Shown piece by piece: positions 53,495 through 62,789 of a stretch of 64,000 nt of DNA; the first letter of the stretch is position 1, and every line of letters begins with the position of its first letter. The notes beneath the pieces were generated by a model. The model had not been told where the DNA came from and did not search any database. It saw only the letters and a program-made list of their open reading frames with translations. The stretch is from NCBI GenBank assembly GCA_015272325.1, contig JACYLU010000017.1, forward strand, positions 1 to 64,000, read 5' to 3'. Source of the DNA: Synechococcales cyanobacterium C42_A2020_086 (GTDB lineage: Bacteria > Cyanobacteriota > Cyanobacteriia > Elainellales > Elainellaceae). A program made the position numbers and the translations under genes.

Positions 53495-54847
53495 TTAAAA
53501 TCCCCAGGTGCGCTTTGGACCAATATCGAGGTGAACGATATCAGGAATATTGCTGTAAATACCAATGCCGCCCGGCCACCACAGCATGATGGCATTGGCA
53601 ACACGCCGGCCGCTCAGTCCTGGCACCTGCACATCGGCCGCCTTACCAAACAAATGCTGGCTATTAGGCACGCCACCTACAGCTTGATTTACGGCCGGCG
53701 GTCGATACCAGGAATTCACCTGAAACGGTCTGCCAATTTGGTCTCTTGCTCGCTGGAGCTGCCGCGCTAGAGCAATGATATTGTTCACCGTCGTGACGCT
53801 GCTGGGAATGCGGGTTGCATCTTTGGTTGCTTCTCCCCAGGTAAAGCTGCCGCCTGGAATGATTGGCTGATCGGTGTAAAACGTGCTGACGTTGCCCGGA
53901 AGCTTGAAGGCAATGCCTTGAAAAGACGGAGCCGGCGTTGGAGGGGGGGTGGGTGTCGGGCGAGGGGTAGGCGTCGGCGTTGGGCGGGGAGTGGGTGTCG
54001 GGCGAGGCGGCGGATACACCACAACCCCATTGCGCTCTACCACCGCATGTTGCTCGAACACATACCACGTACTAAATTGCTGGATAAAGTCCTTCTCGTA
54101 TCGAAGCGTGAAGCGAATATGCCCATTAAATCGCCGGCCTTGGGCATCGGCAAAGGCAAAGGAGTGCAACTTCCACTGGCTACCCTGCTGCACCGGAAAG
54201 CGTTCGCTGGCGGCTAGTTCTGTAGACTGCACCGGGCGGCGCTTAAAGAGCGTGCTCTGGGTGACCCGTAGAATTGGCATATTCACCGCTTCTGGCGGGT
54301 AGACAATCTTGCCATCAAACTCGATATGGGCGTGCTGGTCGTAAACAAACCAGGTGCTCAGTCCGTTGATATAGTCGCTGCGGTAGCGCAAGGCAAACTT
54401 AATATGGCTACTGAAATCGCCCTGGGCATCGGCATAGGCATAGGAATGCAGATCGAAGCTTTGCCCAGCAGTAGCGGGGTGGCGCTCGTTGGCAGCCAAT
54501 TGTGTAGACTGCACCGGCCGCTGCTTGAAGATCGTGTTTCGCGTCACCCGCAAAATGGGTATTGCTTCTTGATCTTCCAGCGGATACACGACTCTGCCAT
54601 CCAACTCGACCTGTGCCCGCGAGCTTTGCACAAACCAGGTATTCAGGCCACGAATCGCCATATTTTTCAGAGCAAACTTGATATGACCCCGAAAATCGCC
54701 CTGGGCATCGGCATAGGCATAGGAATGCAATGGATAGCTACTGCCAGCAGTCACGGCGTGCAGTTCTTCGGGTCTCAGTTCAGACGTATCTTCCGGGCGC
54801 AGCTTAAATACCGTATTCTCAAGCACACGCAGGATTAAATTAGCCAT
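53495..54847 (-). CDS. M15-family D-Ala-D-Ala carboxypeptidase with three N-terminal repeats
   Basis: 450 residues. Residues 1-250 are three copies (about 80 residues each) of an unrecognised domain: LRVxxxTxFKxRPxxSxxL..., LHSYAYADAQGDF...HIKFAL, then LxTWFV..AxxExDGxVVYP. A Thr/Pro linker follows (TPTPRPTPTP type), then an M15 zinc peptidase with INSWYRPPAVNQAVGG, NSQHLFGKAADVQ (SxHxxGxAxD) and IVHLD. It probably cuts peptidoglycan peptides; the repeats may bind cell wall. No signal peptide visible. Confidence 0.82.
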   Translation of the reverse strand: MANLILRVLENTVFKLRPEDTSELRPEELHAVTAGSSYPLHSYAYADAQGDFRGHIKFALKNMAIRGLNTWFVQSSRAQVELDGRVVYPLEDQEAIPILRVTRNTIFKQRPVQSTQLAANERHPATAGQSFDLHSYAYADAQGDFSSHIKFALRYRSDYINGLSTWFVYDQHAHIEFDGKIVYPPEAVNMPILRVTQSTLFKRRPVQSTELAASERFPVQQGSQWKLHSFAFADAQGRRFNGHIRFTLRYEKDFIQQFSTWYVFEQHAVVERNGVVVYPPPRPTPTPRPTPTPTPRPTPTPPPTPAPSFQGIAFKLPGNVSTFYTDQPIIPGGSFTWGEATKDATRIPSSVTTVNNIIALARQLQRARDQIGRPFQVNSWYRPPAVNQAVGGVPNSQHLFGKAADVQVPGLSGRRVANAIMLWWPGGIGIYSNIPDIVHLDIGPKRTWGF

Positions 54848-54964
54848 AGTCTCGCCCTTATTCGAGCAATCTGACTGAGTATGACAAATTTATCCAGCAA
54901 TTTCATCCGTTCTTTAGGGTGGGCATGCGCTGGAGCAATTCGCTGAATGGCGATCAAGCAAGCA

Positions 54965-55759
54965 CTACAGGCTAAGAGCAAGCTGCAAGCCGGATTCGGG
55001 TTTAGCATCTTCGGGTAGTGGATCGGGATCGGGCTGCATCGCCGGACAATAGCGAGCATAGGCACAACGGTCGCACTGTTCACCCGGAAACGGCAGCCAG
55101 CGCTGATCACGGCGCAGTTCTATGGCCAGATCGCTCACCACTTCCTCCACGCGATGGCGGTGATCCAGCGTGGCATCAAAGCTAATTTTCTCGCCGCTAC
55201 GCAGATACAGCAAACTCAGCCGCTTCAAACTCCGGTGATAGTGCTGTTCGAGCGCCAGATAATACAGTCCAATCTGCAAATCGATTTCATCGGGTTCCAA
55301 GGATTCCACTTCCCGCGCCGACTTATAATCAATCAATTCCAATCCGTCGTCTAAATAATCCAGGCGATCGTACCGCCCGGAGAGGACAAATTCTAGATTT
55401 TCAATGCGCAGCAGTCCCTGAATGCGACCCTCAACAGCAACCGGACGCCGCATGGCCGACTGATTGGCAATAAACGTCTCATAATAGCGCCGCAGGATCG
55501 TCCGCCCTTCAGCAATTTGGCTCGATGTCAGGTCACTCGTCTGTTGGCTCCAGCAGTATTCGATCCATTCGATCTGCGGAATTGGCTCTTGGTAGTGCCA
55601 GTCCTGATAAATCTGCGCCAGCGCCTGATGTAATGATGTACCTAAAGCCGCAGAACCAAAGAAAGCGGCACCCTCTAGCTTGCGTTCGTAGCGAAAATAA
55701 TAGGCACGAGGACAACGATAATAACTTTGTAATTTTGCCGCAGAGAGAACGTAAGTCAT
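54965..55759 (-). CDS. PD-(D/E)XK nuclease, RecB/AddB/Cas4-like
   Basis: 264 residues. Catalytic core: GRYDRLDYLDDGLELIDYKSA with the Asp...Glu-x-Lys pattern, and upstream VEGRIQGLLRI. Four cysteines (YYRCPRAYYF at the N-terminus, and CDRCAYARYC at the end) suggest an iron-sulfur cluster as in AddB and Cas4. Single-strand DNA exonuclease or repair role likely; no cas genes adjoin. ATG 55759 is preferred to the long frame starting at 55840. Confidence 0.83.
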   Translation of the reverse strand: MTYVLSAAKLQSYYRCPRAYYFRYERKLEGAAFFGSAALGTSLHQALAQIYQDWHYQEPIPQIEWIEYCWSQQTSDLTSSQIAEGRTILRRYYETFIANQSAMRRPVAVEGRIQGLLRIENLEFVLSGRYDRLDYLDDGLELIDYKSAREVESLEPDEIDLQIGLYYLALEQHYHRSLKRLSLLYLRSGEKISFDATLDHRHRVEEVVSDLAIELRRDQRWLPFPGEQCDRCAYARYCPAMQPDPDPLPEDAKPESGLQLALSL

Positions 55760-56231
55760 AGCAGTTTCAATACCAGGCCGTGTCAATACTGAACCATTTC
55801 CATACCGAACGATGGACGCCATCCGGGAGGTAACACCCACGAACCGAAATCCGTGGGTGCGGTCTGTCGGGCATGACGCTAATATAATGGCACTAGATAT
55901 GGAATTCGACCACTGTATTTCGATTAGTTCTTCCTATATATAGCGTTTTATCTCGAAAGACACTGCTAAGGGCTTCCAAATGGCACCACAACCGACGTCT
56001 GAATCAACGTGCCTCGTTAAATGCTCCTTAGTATACTGACACCCTGAACTTTGGCATCGCTTGATTGCAACAGATGCCCATTTTTTCCAAGCTCCTATCT
56101 TTGCTGGTCTTAGCAAACGTTCAAGTTTAGCCCTGGCAAGCGATTGGGGTCCCATTCAGTCTTGTCCAACAGTTTTAAGAAACATTAACGGAAGAGTATG
56201 ATGAGGAAAACCTTCCTCACCTGATTGACCC
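55760..56231. other. Intergenic region with a hairpin and a weak frame
   Basis: A perfect 8-bp hairpin CACCCACG (55834-55841) and CGTGGGTG (55852-55859) resembles IS200/IS605 ends or a stem for attenuation. A minus-strand frame 55934-56155 (73 codons: MGPQSLARAKLERLLRPAKI and on) has no ribosome binding site and no family; I do not call it a gene. The rest is ordinary. Confidence 0.35.
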
Positions 56232-57410
56232 ATGCTGAGCCAGATTAAGGACATTGCAAGTAATCTTGCTCCTCGCTTAATTGAAATTCGTCGCCATCTG
56301 CATAGCCATCCTGAACTGAGCGGGCAGGAATACCAAACGGCCGCCTATGTGGCCGGGGTATTATCCTCCTGCGGGCTACATGTGCAGGAACTCGTTGGTA
56401 AAACTGGCGTGGTTGCCGAATTGCCCGGTGCCAATACAGACCTTCGCCTGTTGGCCATTCGGGCCGATATGGATGCCCTGCCGATTCAAGAGCGCACGGG
56501 GCTAGAGTACGCTTCCCATCAGCCGGGTATCATGCATGCCTGCGGTCATGATGTTCATACCACCGTGGGTCTGGGGACAGCGATGGTCCTGTCGCAGTTG
56601 GGCGAGCCGCTGCCAGGCACAATCCGCTTTTTGTTTCAGCCGGCTGAGGAAACAGCTCAGGGGGCCGGTTGGATGATTCGCGATGGCGTCATGGAAGGGG
56701 TCAATGCGGTGCTAGGCGTGCATGTGTTTCCGAGCATTGCGGCGGGTTCGGTGGGGATTCGCTACGGAGCGCTGACCGCTGCGGCTGATGATTTGGAGCT
56801 AGTTATTACTGGCGAGTCTGGGCATGGGGCCCGCCCCCACGAAGCCATTGACGCCATCTGGATTGCCTCTCAGGTGATCACCACGCTGCAACAGGCAATT
56901 AGCCGCACCCAAAATCCGCTGCGGCCGGTGGTGTTGACAATCGGGCAGATCCAAGGTGGACGCGCCCCCAACGTAATTGCCGATCAAGTGCGGCTCTTGG
57001 GAACCGTACGCTCGCTGCATCCAGAAACAAGCGCAGCGCTACCGAGCTGGATCGAAAGCATTGTTGCCCATGTCTGTCAGACCTACGGCGCGAAGTATGC
57101 CATGAACTACCGGCGCGGCGTGCCCTCGGTGCAAAACGACCCTGCCCTCACCCAAATCACCGAATCTGCCGCCGAAGAAGCCTGGGGTAGCGATCGAGTC
57201 CAGATCCTGCTAGAGCCGTCGCTGGGTGCGGAAGACTTTTCGCTGTATCTGGAGCATGCTCCTGGTACGATGTTTCGCCTTGGGGTGGCTGCCCCCGATA
57301 GACCTAGCTACCCGCTGCATCACCCGCAGTTTTATGTGGATGAGTCTGCGATTGTGACAGGGGTGGTCACTATGGCTTATTCCGCCTATAAGTACTGGCT
57401 CTCCCGCTAG
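56232..57410 (+). CDS. M20-family amidohydrolase (N-acyl-amino-acid or hippurate hydrolase type)
   Basis: 392 residues, dimetal peptidase. HACGHDVHTT (metal Cys/His), FQPAEETAQGAGWMI (catalytic Glu), GVHV and LEPSLGAEDFS plus the closing HHPQFYVDE His. Closely related to bacterial N-acetyl-L-amino-acid/IAA-amino-acid hydrolases. Cytosolic. ATG 56232. Confidence 0.92.
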   Translation: MLSQIKDIASNLAPRLIEIRRHLHSHPELSGQEYQTAAYVAGVLSSCGLHVQELVGKTGVVAELPGANTDLRLLAIRADMDALPIQERTGLEYASHQPGIMHACGHDVHTTVGLGTAMVLSQLGEPLPGTIRFLFQPAEETAQGAGWMIRDGVMEGVNAVLGVHVFPSIAAGSVGIRYGALTAAADDLELVITGESGHGARPHEAIDAIWIASQVITTLQQAISRTQNPLRPVVLTIGQIQGGRAPNVIADQVRLLGTVRSLHPETSAALPSWIESIVAHVCQTYGAKYAMNYRRGVPSVQNDPALTQITESAAEEAWGSDRVQILLEPSLGAEDFSLYLEHAPGTMFRLGVAAPDRPSYPLHHPQFYVDESAIVTGVVTMAYSAYKYWLSR

Positions 57411-57575
57411 ACAGAACCCGGATCGGCTCAGCTTCGCTACTATAATCTGAAAGCACGATTAAGGCACAATCAGAAAGCATGCTGGATGCTGGGTTAGGTG
57501 CTCAGTTTGTTCCTTGATTGGCTATTGAATGAAGTACTGAATTCCTTGATGAACTAGACAGAGGCATTGATTGCT

Positions 57576-57830
57576 ATGGCTTCACCCCAACCGCTCAACG
57601 GCATTGAATTAATTGATTGTGCCAAAGCCAATGCCAGTCAAGGGCTGGAGGTGGCAGCTCGGTTGTGCGGCTATGGGGACGATATCCCAACGTTTCAGCG
57701 GAAGTTGCAGCAGGCCTGCCAGGAAATTGGTGTCGAAATTACCGAACTCAGCGACCTGATTACCGAGCAGCAGACCGTCTTGCGTACGGGTGGCATTGAG
57801 ATTGCTCCTGAAACTCCCTCAGACCTTTAA
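57576..57830 (+). CDS. Small conserved hypothetical protein
   Basis: 84 residues, soluble, acidic and helical, seen as MASPQPLNGIELIDCAKANA and onward with a GLEVAARLCGYGDDIPTFQRKL segment. Family not known to me. ATG 57576 is used; a TTG at 57567 is in frame. It lies about 165 bases after the M20 gene on the same strand. Confidence 0.6.
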   Translation: MASPQPLNGIELIDCAKANASQGLEVAARLCGYGDDIPTFQRKLQQACQEIGVEITELSDLITEQQTVLRTGGIEIAPETPSDL

Positions 57831-58001
57831 AACCCATTAGAATCCATCAGAATTCATCAGCCTAGCCATACTGTGGCACTGCAGCTACACCCCGGTATTG
57901 CTTAATTAGCAGCGGCCAACCCGAGAAACACGTCACCCTTGGTACCCAGTACAATGCTCTAAGAAACTCCTCATCCCATCATCCCTTGCAGACGAGGCAG
58001 C

Positions 58002-58640
58002 GTGGACGTTTTTGCTCGAGCCTATGAATACGCGGTTAGTAATCTTGGAGCGTTGCTGCAAGCCCTTCAGCAGCATTTCTTGCTGGTTTTGATACCGCTA
58101 GCAATTGGGCTGTTGCTTGGGCTGCCACTAGGCCTGTGGAGCGCTCGCTCGCACCTTGTTTCCACCGTCATGATTAATCTCTTCAATGCGCTGCGAGTGG
58201 TGCCAAGTTTAGCCATTTTGTTTCTAGCTATTCCCTACTTTGGATTGAGCTTTCAATCGGCAATGATTGCCCTGACTCTATTGGTGATGCCGCCGATTTT
58301 GATCAATACCGATGTCGCCTTCCGCAGCATCGACCCGATGATTCGTGAGGCAGCCTATGGCATGGGCATGAGCAACAAGCAGGTCCTGCGGCTGGTCGAA
58401 ATTCCACTGGCTCTGCCCGTCGTCATTGCCGGCATCAAAATCGCTACGGTAGAAGTCATTGCTAGCGCCACCTTAGCTGCTTTTATCGGCGCGGGCGGCC
58501 TGGGAGTCTTCATCGTGCGTGGCTTTGCCCTCTACGACAATGCCATCCTGCTGGTGGGCGCTATTCCTGTGGCGCTGCTGGCTTTGCTGGCAGAAATTGG
58601 CCTCAGCACTCTGCAGCGATCAGTACAACCACCGCGATGA
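58002..58640 (+). CDS. OpuB-type ABC transporter permease (choline/glycine betaine)
   Basis: 212-residue inner-membrane permease with about five helices and the EAA-type loop DPMIREAAYGMGMSNKQVLRLVEIPLALPVVIAGIKIATVE, the binding-protein-dependent signature of OpuBB/OpuCB proteins. GTG 58002 follows GACGAGGCAGC. No ATPase or substrate-binding gene is adjacent in the window, so it must draw on partners elsewhere or be an orphan. Confidence 0.83.
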   Translation: MDVFARAYEYAVSNLGALLQALQQHFLLVLIPLAIGLLLGLPLGLWSARSHLVSTVMINLFNALRVVPSLAILFLAIPYFGLSFQSAMIALTLLVMPPILINTDVAFRSIDPMIREAAYGMGMSNKQVLRLVEIPLALPVVIAGIKIATVEVIASATLAAFIGAGGLGVFIVRGFALYDNAILLVGAIPVALLALLAEIGLSTLQRSVQPPR

Positions 58641-58737
58641 TCCAACCCTGAAGCGGTTGGGAACTCTGAATGTGGGAACTCTAAAGCAGATAGGGCAAGA
58701 TATAAGCGTCGCCTTTTAACCCCGCAGGATCGCTGTC

Positions 58738-61071
58738 ATGGCTTCAGGGCAAAACCTTCGCGACCTGGAACAACTCCTTGAACAACTGAGCCACACCCAA
58801 CAGCAACTTCAGTCCCAGTTTGGGTTCATGCCCGATCTCCTGTGTGTGCTTCAGCCCAATGGCACCCTCTTGCTGTTGAACTCTGCTTGGAGCGAGGTGA
58901 TGGGTTGGGAGATTGAGCGCCATATCCTTAAAGACTGGCTGCTGTGGGTTCACCCCGATGATATTCGTTATAGCTATGCCCAGTTGCAGTTGCTGACTCA
59001 GCCGGATGTGGCGAGCTGTACCTTCAGAAACCGCATGCGCCATGGCGATGGCAGCAGTCAGACTTTGAGCTGGCGAATCCGCCGCGGGGAAGACGGGCTA
59101 TACTATGCCGCTGCCGAACTTGTGGCAGACACCGAGCCGGTATCGCGGCAAATGCACCATTGGCAGCAGCAGGCCGCTCACGAGTCCTGGCTGCGGATGC
59201 TGATTCAGCGCGTCCACCAGTCTTTGGATTTGTCGGAGATGCTGACAACAACGGTTGCGGAAGTTCGGCAATTTCTGCGCGCCGATCGAGTTGTTATCTA
59301 CCAATTTCTGCCCGATTGGCGAGGGGAAGTTGTCGTTGAGGCAACGAGTTGGGGCTGTCCGTCTATTCTGGGGAAAGTCATCTATGACCCGTGTCTGGAG
59401 CATCTCTGGCATTTACCCTACCTGCAGGGGCAGGTTAGCATGATTGCCGATCGAGAGACGGTGTCTTCGTCTTGCTATCGCGAGATGCTGATTGATCTCC
59501 AGGTTTATGCCAATTTAGTGGTGCCCATCTTGCAGCGCGACCGCCTTTGGGGCTTGCTGATTGCCCACGACTGTACTGGACCGCGCCAATGGCAACCTAC
59601 GGAGATTGATCTGCTGCAGCAATTAGCCACTCCCCTAGCGATTGCCATTCATCAGTCGGAACTCTACCAGCAGGTGCAGCAGCTCAACGCCAATTTAGAA
59701 GCCCAAGTTCTGCAGCGCACCGCCCAATTACGGCAAGCTTTTGAATTTGAAGCTATGCTAAAGCGAATTACTGAGAAAGTGCGCGATAGCCTGGATGAGC
59801 ACCAGATTTTGCAGACTGCTGTTCAAGAACTGGCTGAGGGATTGGCAGTGCAGAGCTGCGATACGGGCATTTATGATTTGCAGCAGCAGACGTCCACGAT
59901 TGCCCATGAGTATGTCCGGTCCGACCGGGTGGTTCCAGTGCAGGGTCGAGTCATCTCCATGGCCGACTACCCAGAACTATACCCAACACTTCTCCAGGGA
60001 CGGTGGCTCCATTTCTGCTGGCGTTCGCCCGAATGTGCCGAAAAGTTTAATATTCGCTGTATTCGCACCTACTACACTGCCTTGGTCCATCCCCTAGTAG
60101 ACGATCAAGATGTCTTGGGCGACCTCTGGCTCTACCGTATCGGTGATGAATGGTTTCAGGAAGACGAAATTAGGCTGGTGCAGCAGGTTGCGACCCAATG
60201 CGCCATTGCAATCCGGCAGGCGCGGCTGTATCATGCCACCCAAGCTCAGGTCATCGAGCTGGCGCGGCTAAACCAGCTCAAAGATGACTTCCTCTGTACG
60301 ATCTCCCATGAACTGCGCACGCCGATCTCCCACATCAGCATGGCCACCCAAATGCTAGAACTGCAGCTTCAGCGGTTGGGGCTGCTCGATGACGCCACCG
60401 CAGCCTTGCCGCAAGCCTTAGACTTGATCAAACAAGAAAGCCAGCGCGAAATCGAGCTGATCAACCGCCTGCTGGAGCTTTCTCGCCTAGAAGCCGAAAC
60501 CGAGCCACTGGTGCTGTCAACCCTCGACCCGCAGATTTGGCTGCAGCATGTAGTAGAGCCATTTTTAGTGCAAATTCGCCATCACAACCAACAGCTGATC
60601 GTGGACATTCCAGCGGATCTGCCGCCGCTGACCACCGATTTCGCGGATCTAGAACGGATCTTAACTGAACTACTCACCAACGCCTACAAATACAGCCCAG
60701 CTGGGGAAACCATCACGTTGTCAGCGCGTCTGCTCACACCTTCCACAGACCTCGATGGTCCTAGCTCTGAAACTTGCGCTGAAACTTGCGCTGAAACCAG
60801 TGACACCCCACCGCGGATTGCCTCGTCGGCTTTGCAGCTTAGCATCAGCAATACCGGAGTTGAAATTCCGCTCAGCGAGCAGGCTCGCATTTTTGATAAG
60901 TTCTACCGCATTCCTAACAATGATCCTTGGAGATACGAAGGCACTGGACTGGGACTGGCACTCGTCAAGAAATGGACAGAGCGCTTGGGAGCCACGATCC
61001 AGGTCAACAGCTCTGCTGGCAAAATTGTCTTCACAGTGCAGCTACCATTGCAGCCTGAACCGTATCCCTAG
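58738..61071 (+). CDS. Hybrid PAS-GAF-GAF sensor histidine kinase with cyanobacteriochrome-like GAF
   Basis: 777 residues, cytosolic. Order: coiled start, PAS (about 25-130), GAF1 (about 150-305), GAF2 (335-500), HisKA (His524 in TISHELRTPISH), HATPase (N box LTNAYKYSPAGE, DKFYRI-type box, GTGLGLALVK). GAF1 reads GKVIYDPCLEHLW (Asp217, Cys219) and VSSSCYREMLIDLQVYANLVVPIL (Cys246): positions of the DXCF and canonical cysteines in cyanobacteriochromes, 27 residues apart. It is DPCL rather than DPCF and CY rather than CH. A 12-base tandem duplication (60769-60792) adds a repeat in the C-terminal region. No regulator is adjacent. It ends 4 bases into the convergent gene. Confidence 0.85.
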   Translation: MASGQNLRDLEQLLEQLSHTQQQLQSQFGFMPDLLCVLQPNGTLLLLNSAWSEVMGWEIERHILKDWLLWVHPDDIRYSYAQLQLLTQPDVASCTFRNRMRHGDGSSQTLSWRIRRGEDGLYYAAAELVADTEPVSRQMHHWQQQAAHESWLRMLIQRVHQSLDLSEMLTTTVAEVRQFLRADRVVIYQFLPDWRGEVVVEATSWGCPSILGKVIYDPCLEHLWHLPYLQGQVSMIADRETVSSSCYREMLIDLQVYANLVVPILQRDRLWGLLIAHDCTGPRQWQPTEIDLLQQLATPLAIAIHQSELYQQVQQLNANLEAQVLQRTAQLRQAFEFEAMLKRITEKVRDSLDEHQILQTAVQELAEGLAVQSCDTGIYDLQQQTSTIAHEYVRSDRVVPVQGRVISMADYPELYPTLLQGRWLHFCWRSPECAEKFNIRCIRTYYTALVHPLVDDQDVLGDLWLYRIGDEWFQEDEIRLVQQVATQCAIAIRQARLYHATQAQVIELARLNQLKDDFLCTISHELRTPISHISMATQMLELQLQRLGLLDDATAALPQALDLIKQESQREIELINRLLELSRLEAETEPLVLSTLDPQIWLQHVVEPFLVQIRHHNQQLIVDIPADLPPLTTDFADLERILTELLTNAYKYSPAGETITLSARLLTPSTDLDGPSSETCAETCAETSDTPPRIASSALQLSISNTGVEIPLSEQARIFDKFYRIPNNDPWRYEGTGLGLALVKKWTERLGATIQVNSSAGKIVFTVQLPLQPEPYP

Positions 61072-62564
61072 ACTGGACTTGACTTCCAGCGATTTTTAGG
61101 CTCTAGGGCAGCGGCTACCCCAACACCCATGACCAGTCCCAAAATTGCACCCGAGCGAATATCTCGCTTCAGGTCCTGCATAATTGGTGCTGGTTTGCCA
61201 AGGGCATCTTCCCGCAGGGTGGGTGCAGCTGCCAACTGCCATTCCAACGTAGGGGGAGTTGCCTCTGCTTTCAGAATTTCCAACTGGTCAAAGTAGGACT
61301 GGAGGCTGCGAGTTTCCGCTTGGAGCTGCTGCTGTAGATCGGCATATTGCCTCAGTAAGCCGGCAATCTTCTCGGTTTGCTGCTGAATGGTCTGCTCGGT
61401 CTGCAAAAGCATCTGATAGCGATGATCCAAAGTCTGCACATAGGCAATGGTACTAAGCGACTGCTGGATTAGGTTCAGGTAGGTTGGGTCCTGAAAGATG
61501 GGATCTTGTAGATTGGACTGGGGATTTGTTAGGTGTCGCTGCAGGACCATCGGCGCTTCCTGATACAGCTGGTTCTGGGTAGCCTGATAGCGCACAGCTA
61601 ACTGCTGCACCTTATCGCGATCAATATCGAGCCGGCCCAACTCCTGGGCAATCTCAGTATCAATGGCTCGCAATTGCTGCAGGACATTCAGATACGGCGA
61701 GTCTTTGCTGAGCAAGGTCATTGCAACCGACTCATTGGGCTGCATAGCCATCCGCTGTTGTAGTTCGCTGTAGTGGTCTCGCGCTTCAGCGAGTTTACCT
61801 TCCAGTTCAGCCCGCTGCTTGGCAATTTCGGCGGTGCGGCTGGCAAACTCGCGGATCTGGGCGTCCTGATTGGTCAGGTTATGCTGCTGTCGGAACTCTC
61901 GCACCTGTTGCCGCAGATCGGTAATTTGCTGTTTCACGGCCGGCAACTGCGCCTCGATATGGGCAATTCCCTTGCAAGTCCGATCCTGGCAATCCTGACT
62001 GGACTGAACATAGACTTGGGCGAGCTTCTCCAACACAAGCTGCACCCGCTGCGGATCGTCATCCCGGTAGCGCACATCCACCGTGTGGTCAGGATTGACT
62101 CGAATTCGCAGCTTTTGAGTCAGGGTTTGGTAATCTAAGTCCGATAGGTGGGGGCGCAGTTGCTCTAGAGTCGGATCGATAAACCTTGGGCTTTTCAGGA
62201 TCTTGGCTTGGACTTCGGGGGAAGGCAGGTCAATGCGCTGATTCATGTCTTGAATTTGCGGCTGCGGAATTGCCGGCTCTGTAGCGGTTTCAGAGGCGGT
62301 TTCGGAGGCAGCAGGCGCAATGGCTAACTGAAATTTTCCTTCGTATTCGGGAGCTTGGCTGATCACCGTGGCAGTGACGCCCGTCGTTACTACAACGGCT
62401 ACACCGGCAACCACGCCCACTCGCCGCTGCATTCCAGGCAAATAGGAGGTTTTCACCGCTCTCTCCCTGTCTGGTTCTGGAGGCTCAGGAGGGGTTGCGG
62501 CATCAACAGGCTGCAATTGACCTTCCTGGGTCAGTGGCAGGGTAGCGAGAGTAGCCTCGATCAT
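61068..62564 (-). CDS. Wzz-like polysaccharide co-polymerase
   Basis: 498 residues. A cytoplasmic Pro/Glu-rich start is followed by a membrane helix (about 50-70, GVVAGVAVVVTTGVTATV), a long periplasmic coiled-coil section rich in Gln/Leu (QQ-rich, LRQQVREFRQQHNLTNQDAQ), and a second helix near the end (IRSGAILGLVMGVGVAAAL). This is the chain-length determinant layout. AGGAGG lies before ATG 62564; GTG 62585 is less likely. Alone, with the TRAP subunit upstream on the same strand. Confidence 0.75.
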   Translation of the reverse strand: MIEATLATLPLTQEGQLQPVDAATPPEPPEPDRERAVKTSYLPGMQRRVGVVAGVAVVVTTGVTATVISQAPEYEGKFQLAIAPAASETASETATEPAIPQPQIQDMNQRIDLPSPEVQAKILKSPRFIDPTLEQLRPHLSDLDYQTLTQKLRIRVNPDHTVDVRYRDDDPQRVQLVLEKLAQVYVQSSQDCQDRTCKGIAHIEAQLPAVKQQITDLRQQVREFRQQHNLTNQDAQIREFASRTAEIAKQRAELEGKLAEARDHYSELQQRMAMQPNESVAMTLLSKDSPYLNVLQQLRAIDTEIAQELGRLDIDRDKVQQLAVRYQATQNQLYQEAPMVLQRHLTNPQSNLQDPIFQDPTYLNLIQQSLSTIAYVQTLDHRYQMLLQTEQTIQQQTEKIAGLLRQYADLQQQLQAETRSLQSYFDQLEILKAEATPPTLEWQLAAAPTLREDALGKPAPIMQDLKRDIRSGAILGLVMGVGVAAALEPKNRWKSSPV

Positions 62565-62789
62565 GGCCAAGATCCTCCTATGCACTCACCTATGCATTTC
62601 ACAGCACGCGAACCAAGACGTTGAGCGTTTAACTCTTGGTTTGACCGTTGTGTGACCGTCAGCTCAACCATCTTCAACGCTCTACACCCATAGGTCTGGT
62701 TCACCCATAAACTTATTACGCTGTCAGGGAGAAGGATCAGGAAAGAAGGTCGATTGAATCGGTGATTGCGCAGCTTCGGTTGTCTGCAG

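Noticed and set aside
54965-55759. Cas4 identity for the PD-(D/E)XK nuclease
   Set aside because: No cas1/cas2 or array nearby; RecB/AddB-like repair function is as likely.
55934-56155. 73-codon minus frame thought at first to be a transposase remnant
   Set aside because: It lacks the zinc-finger and RuvC-like motifs of IS605 TnpB and has no ribosome binding site.
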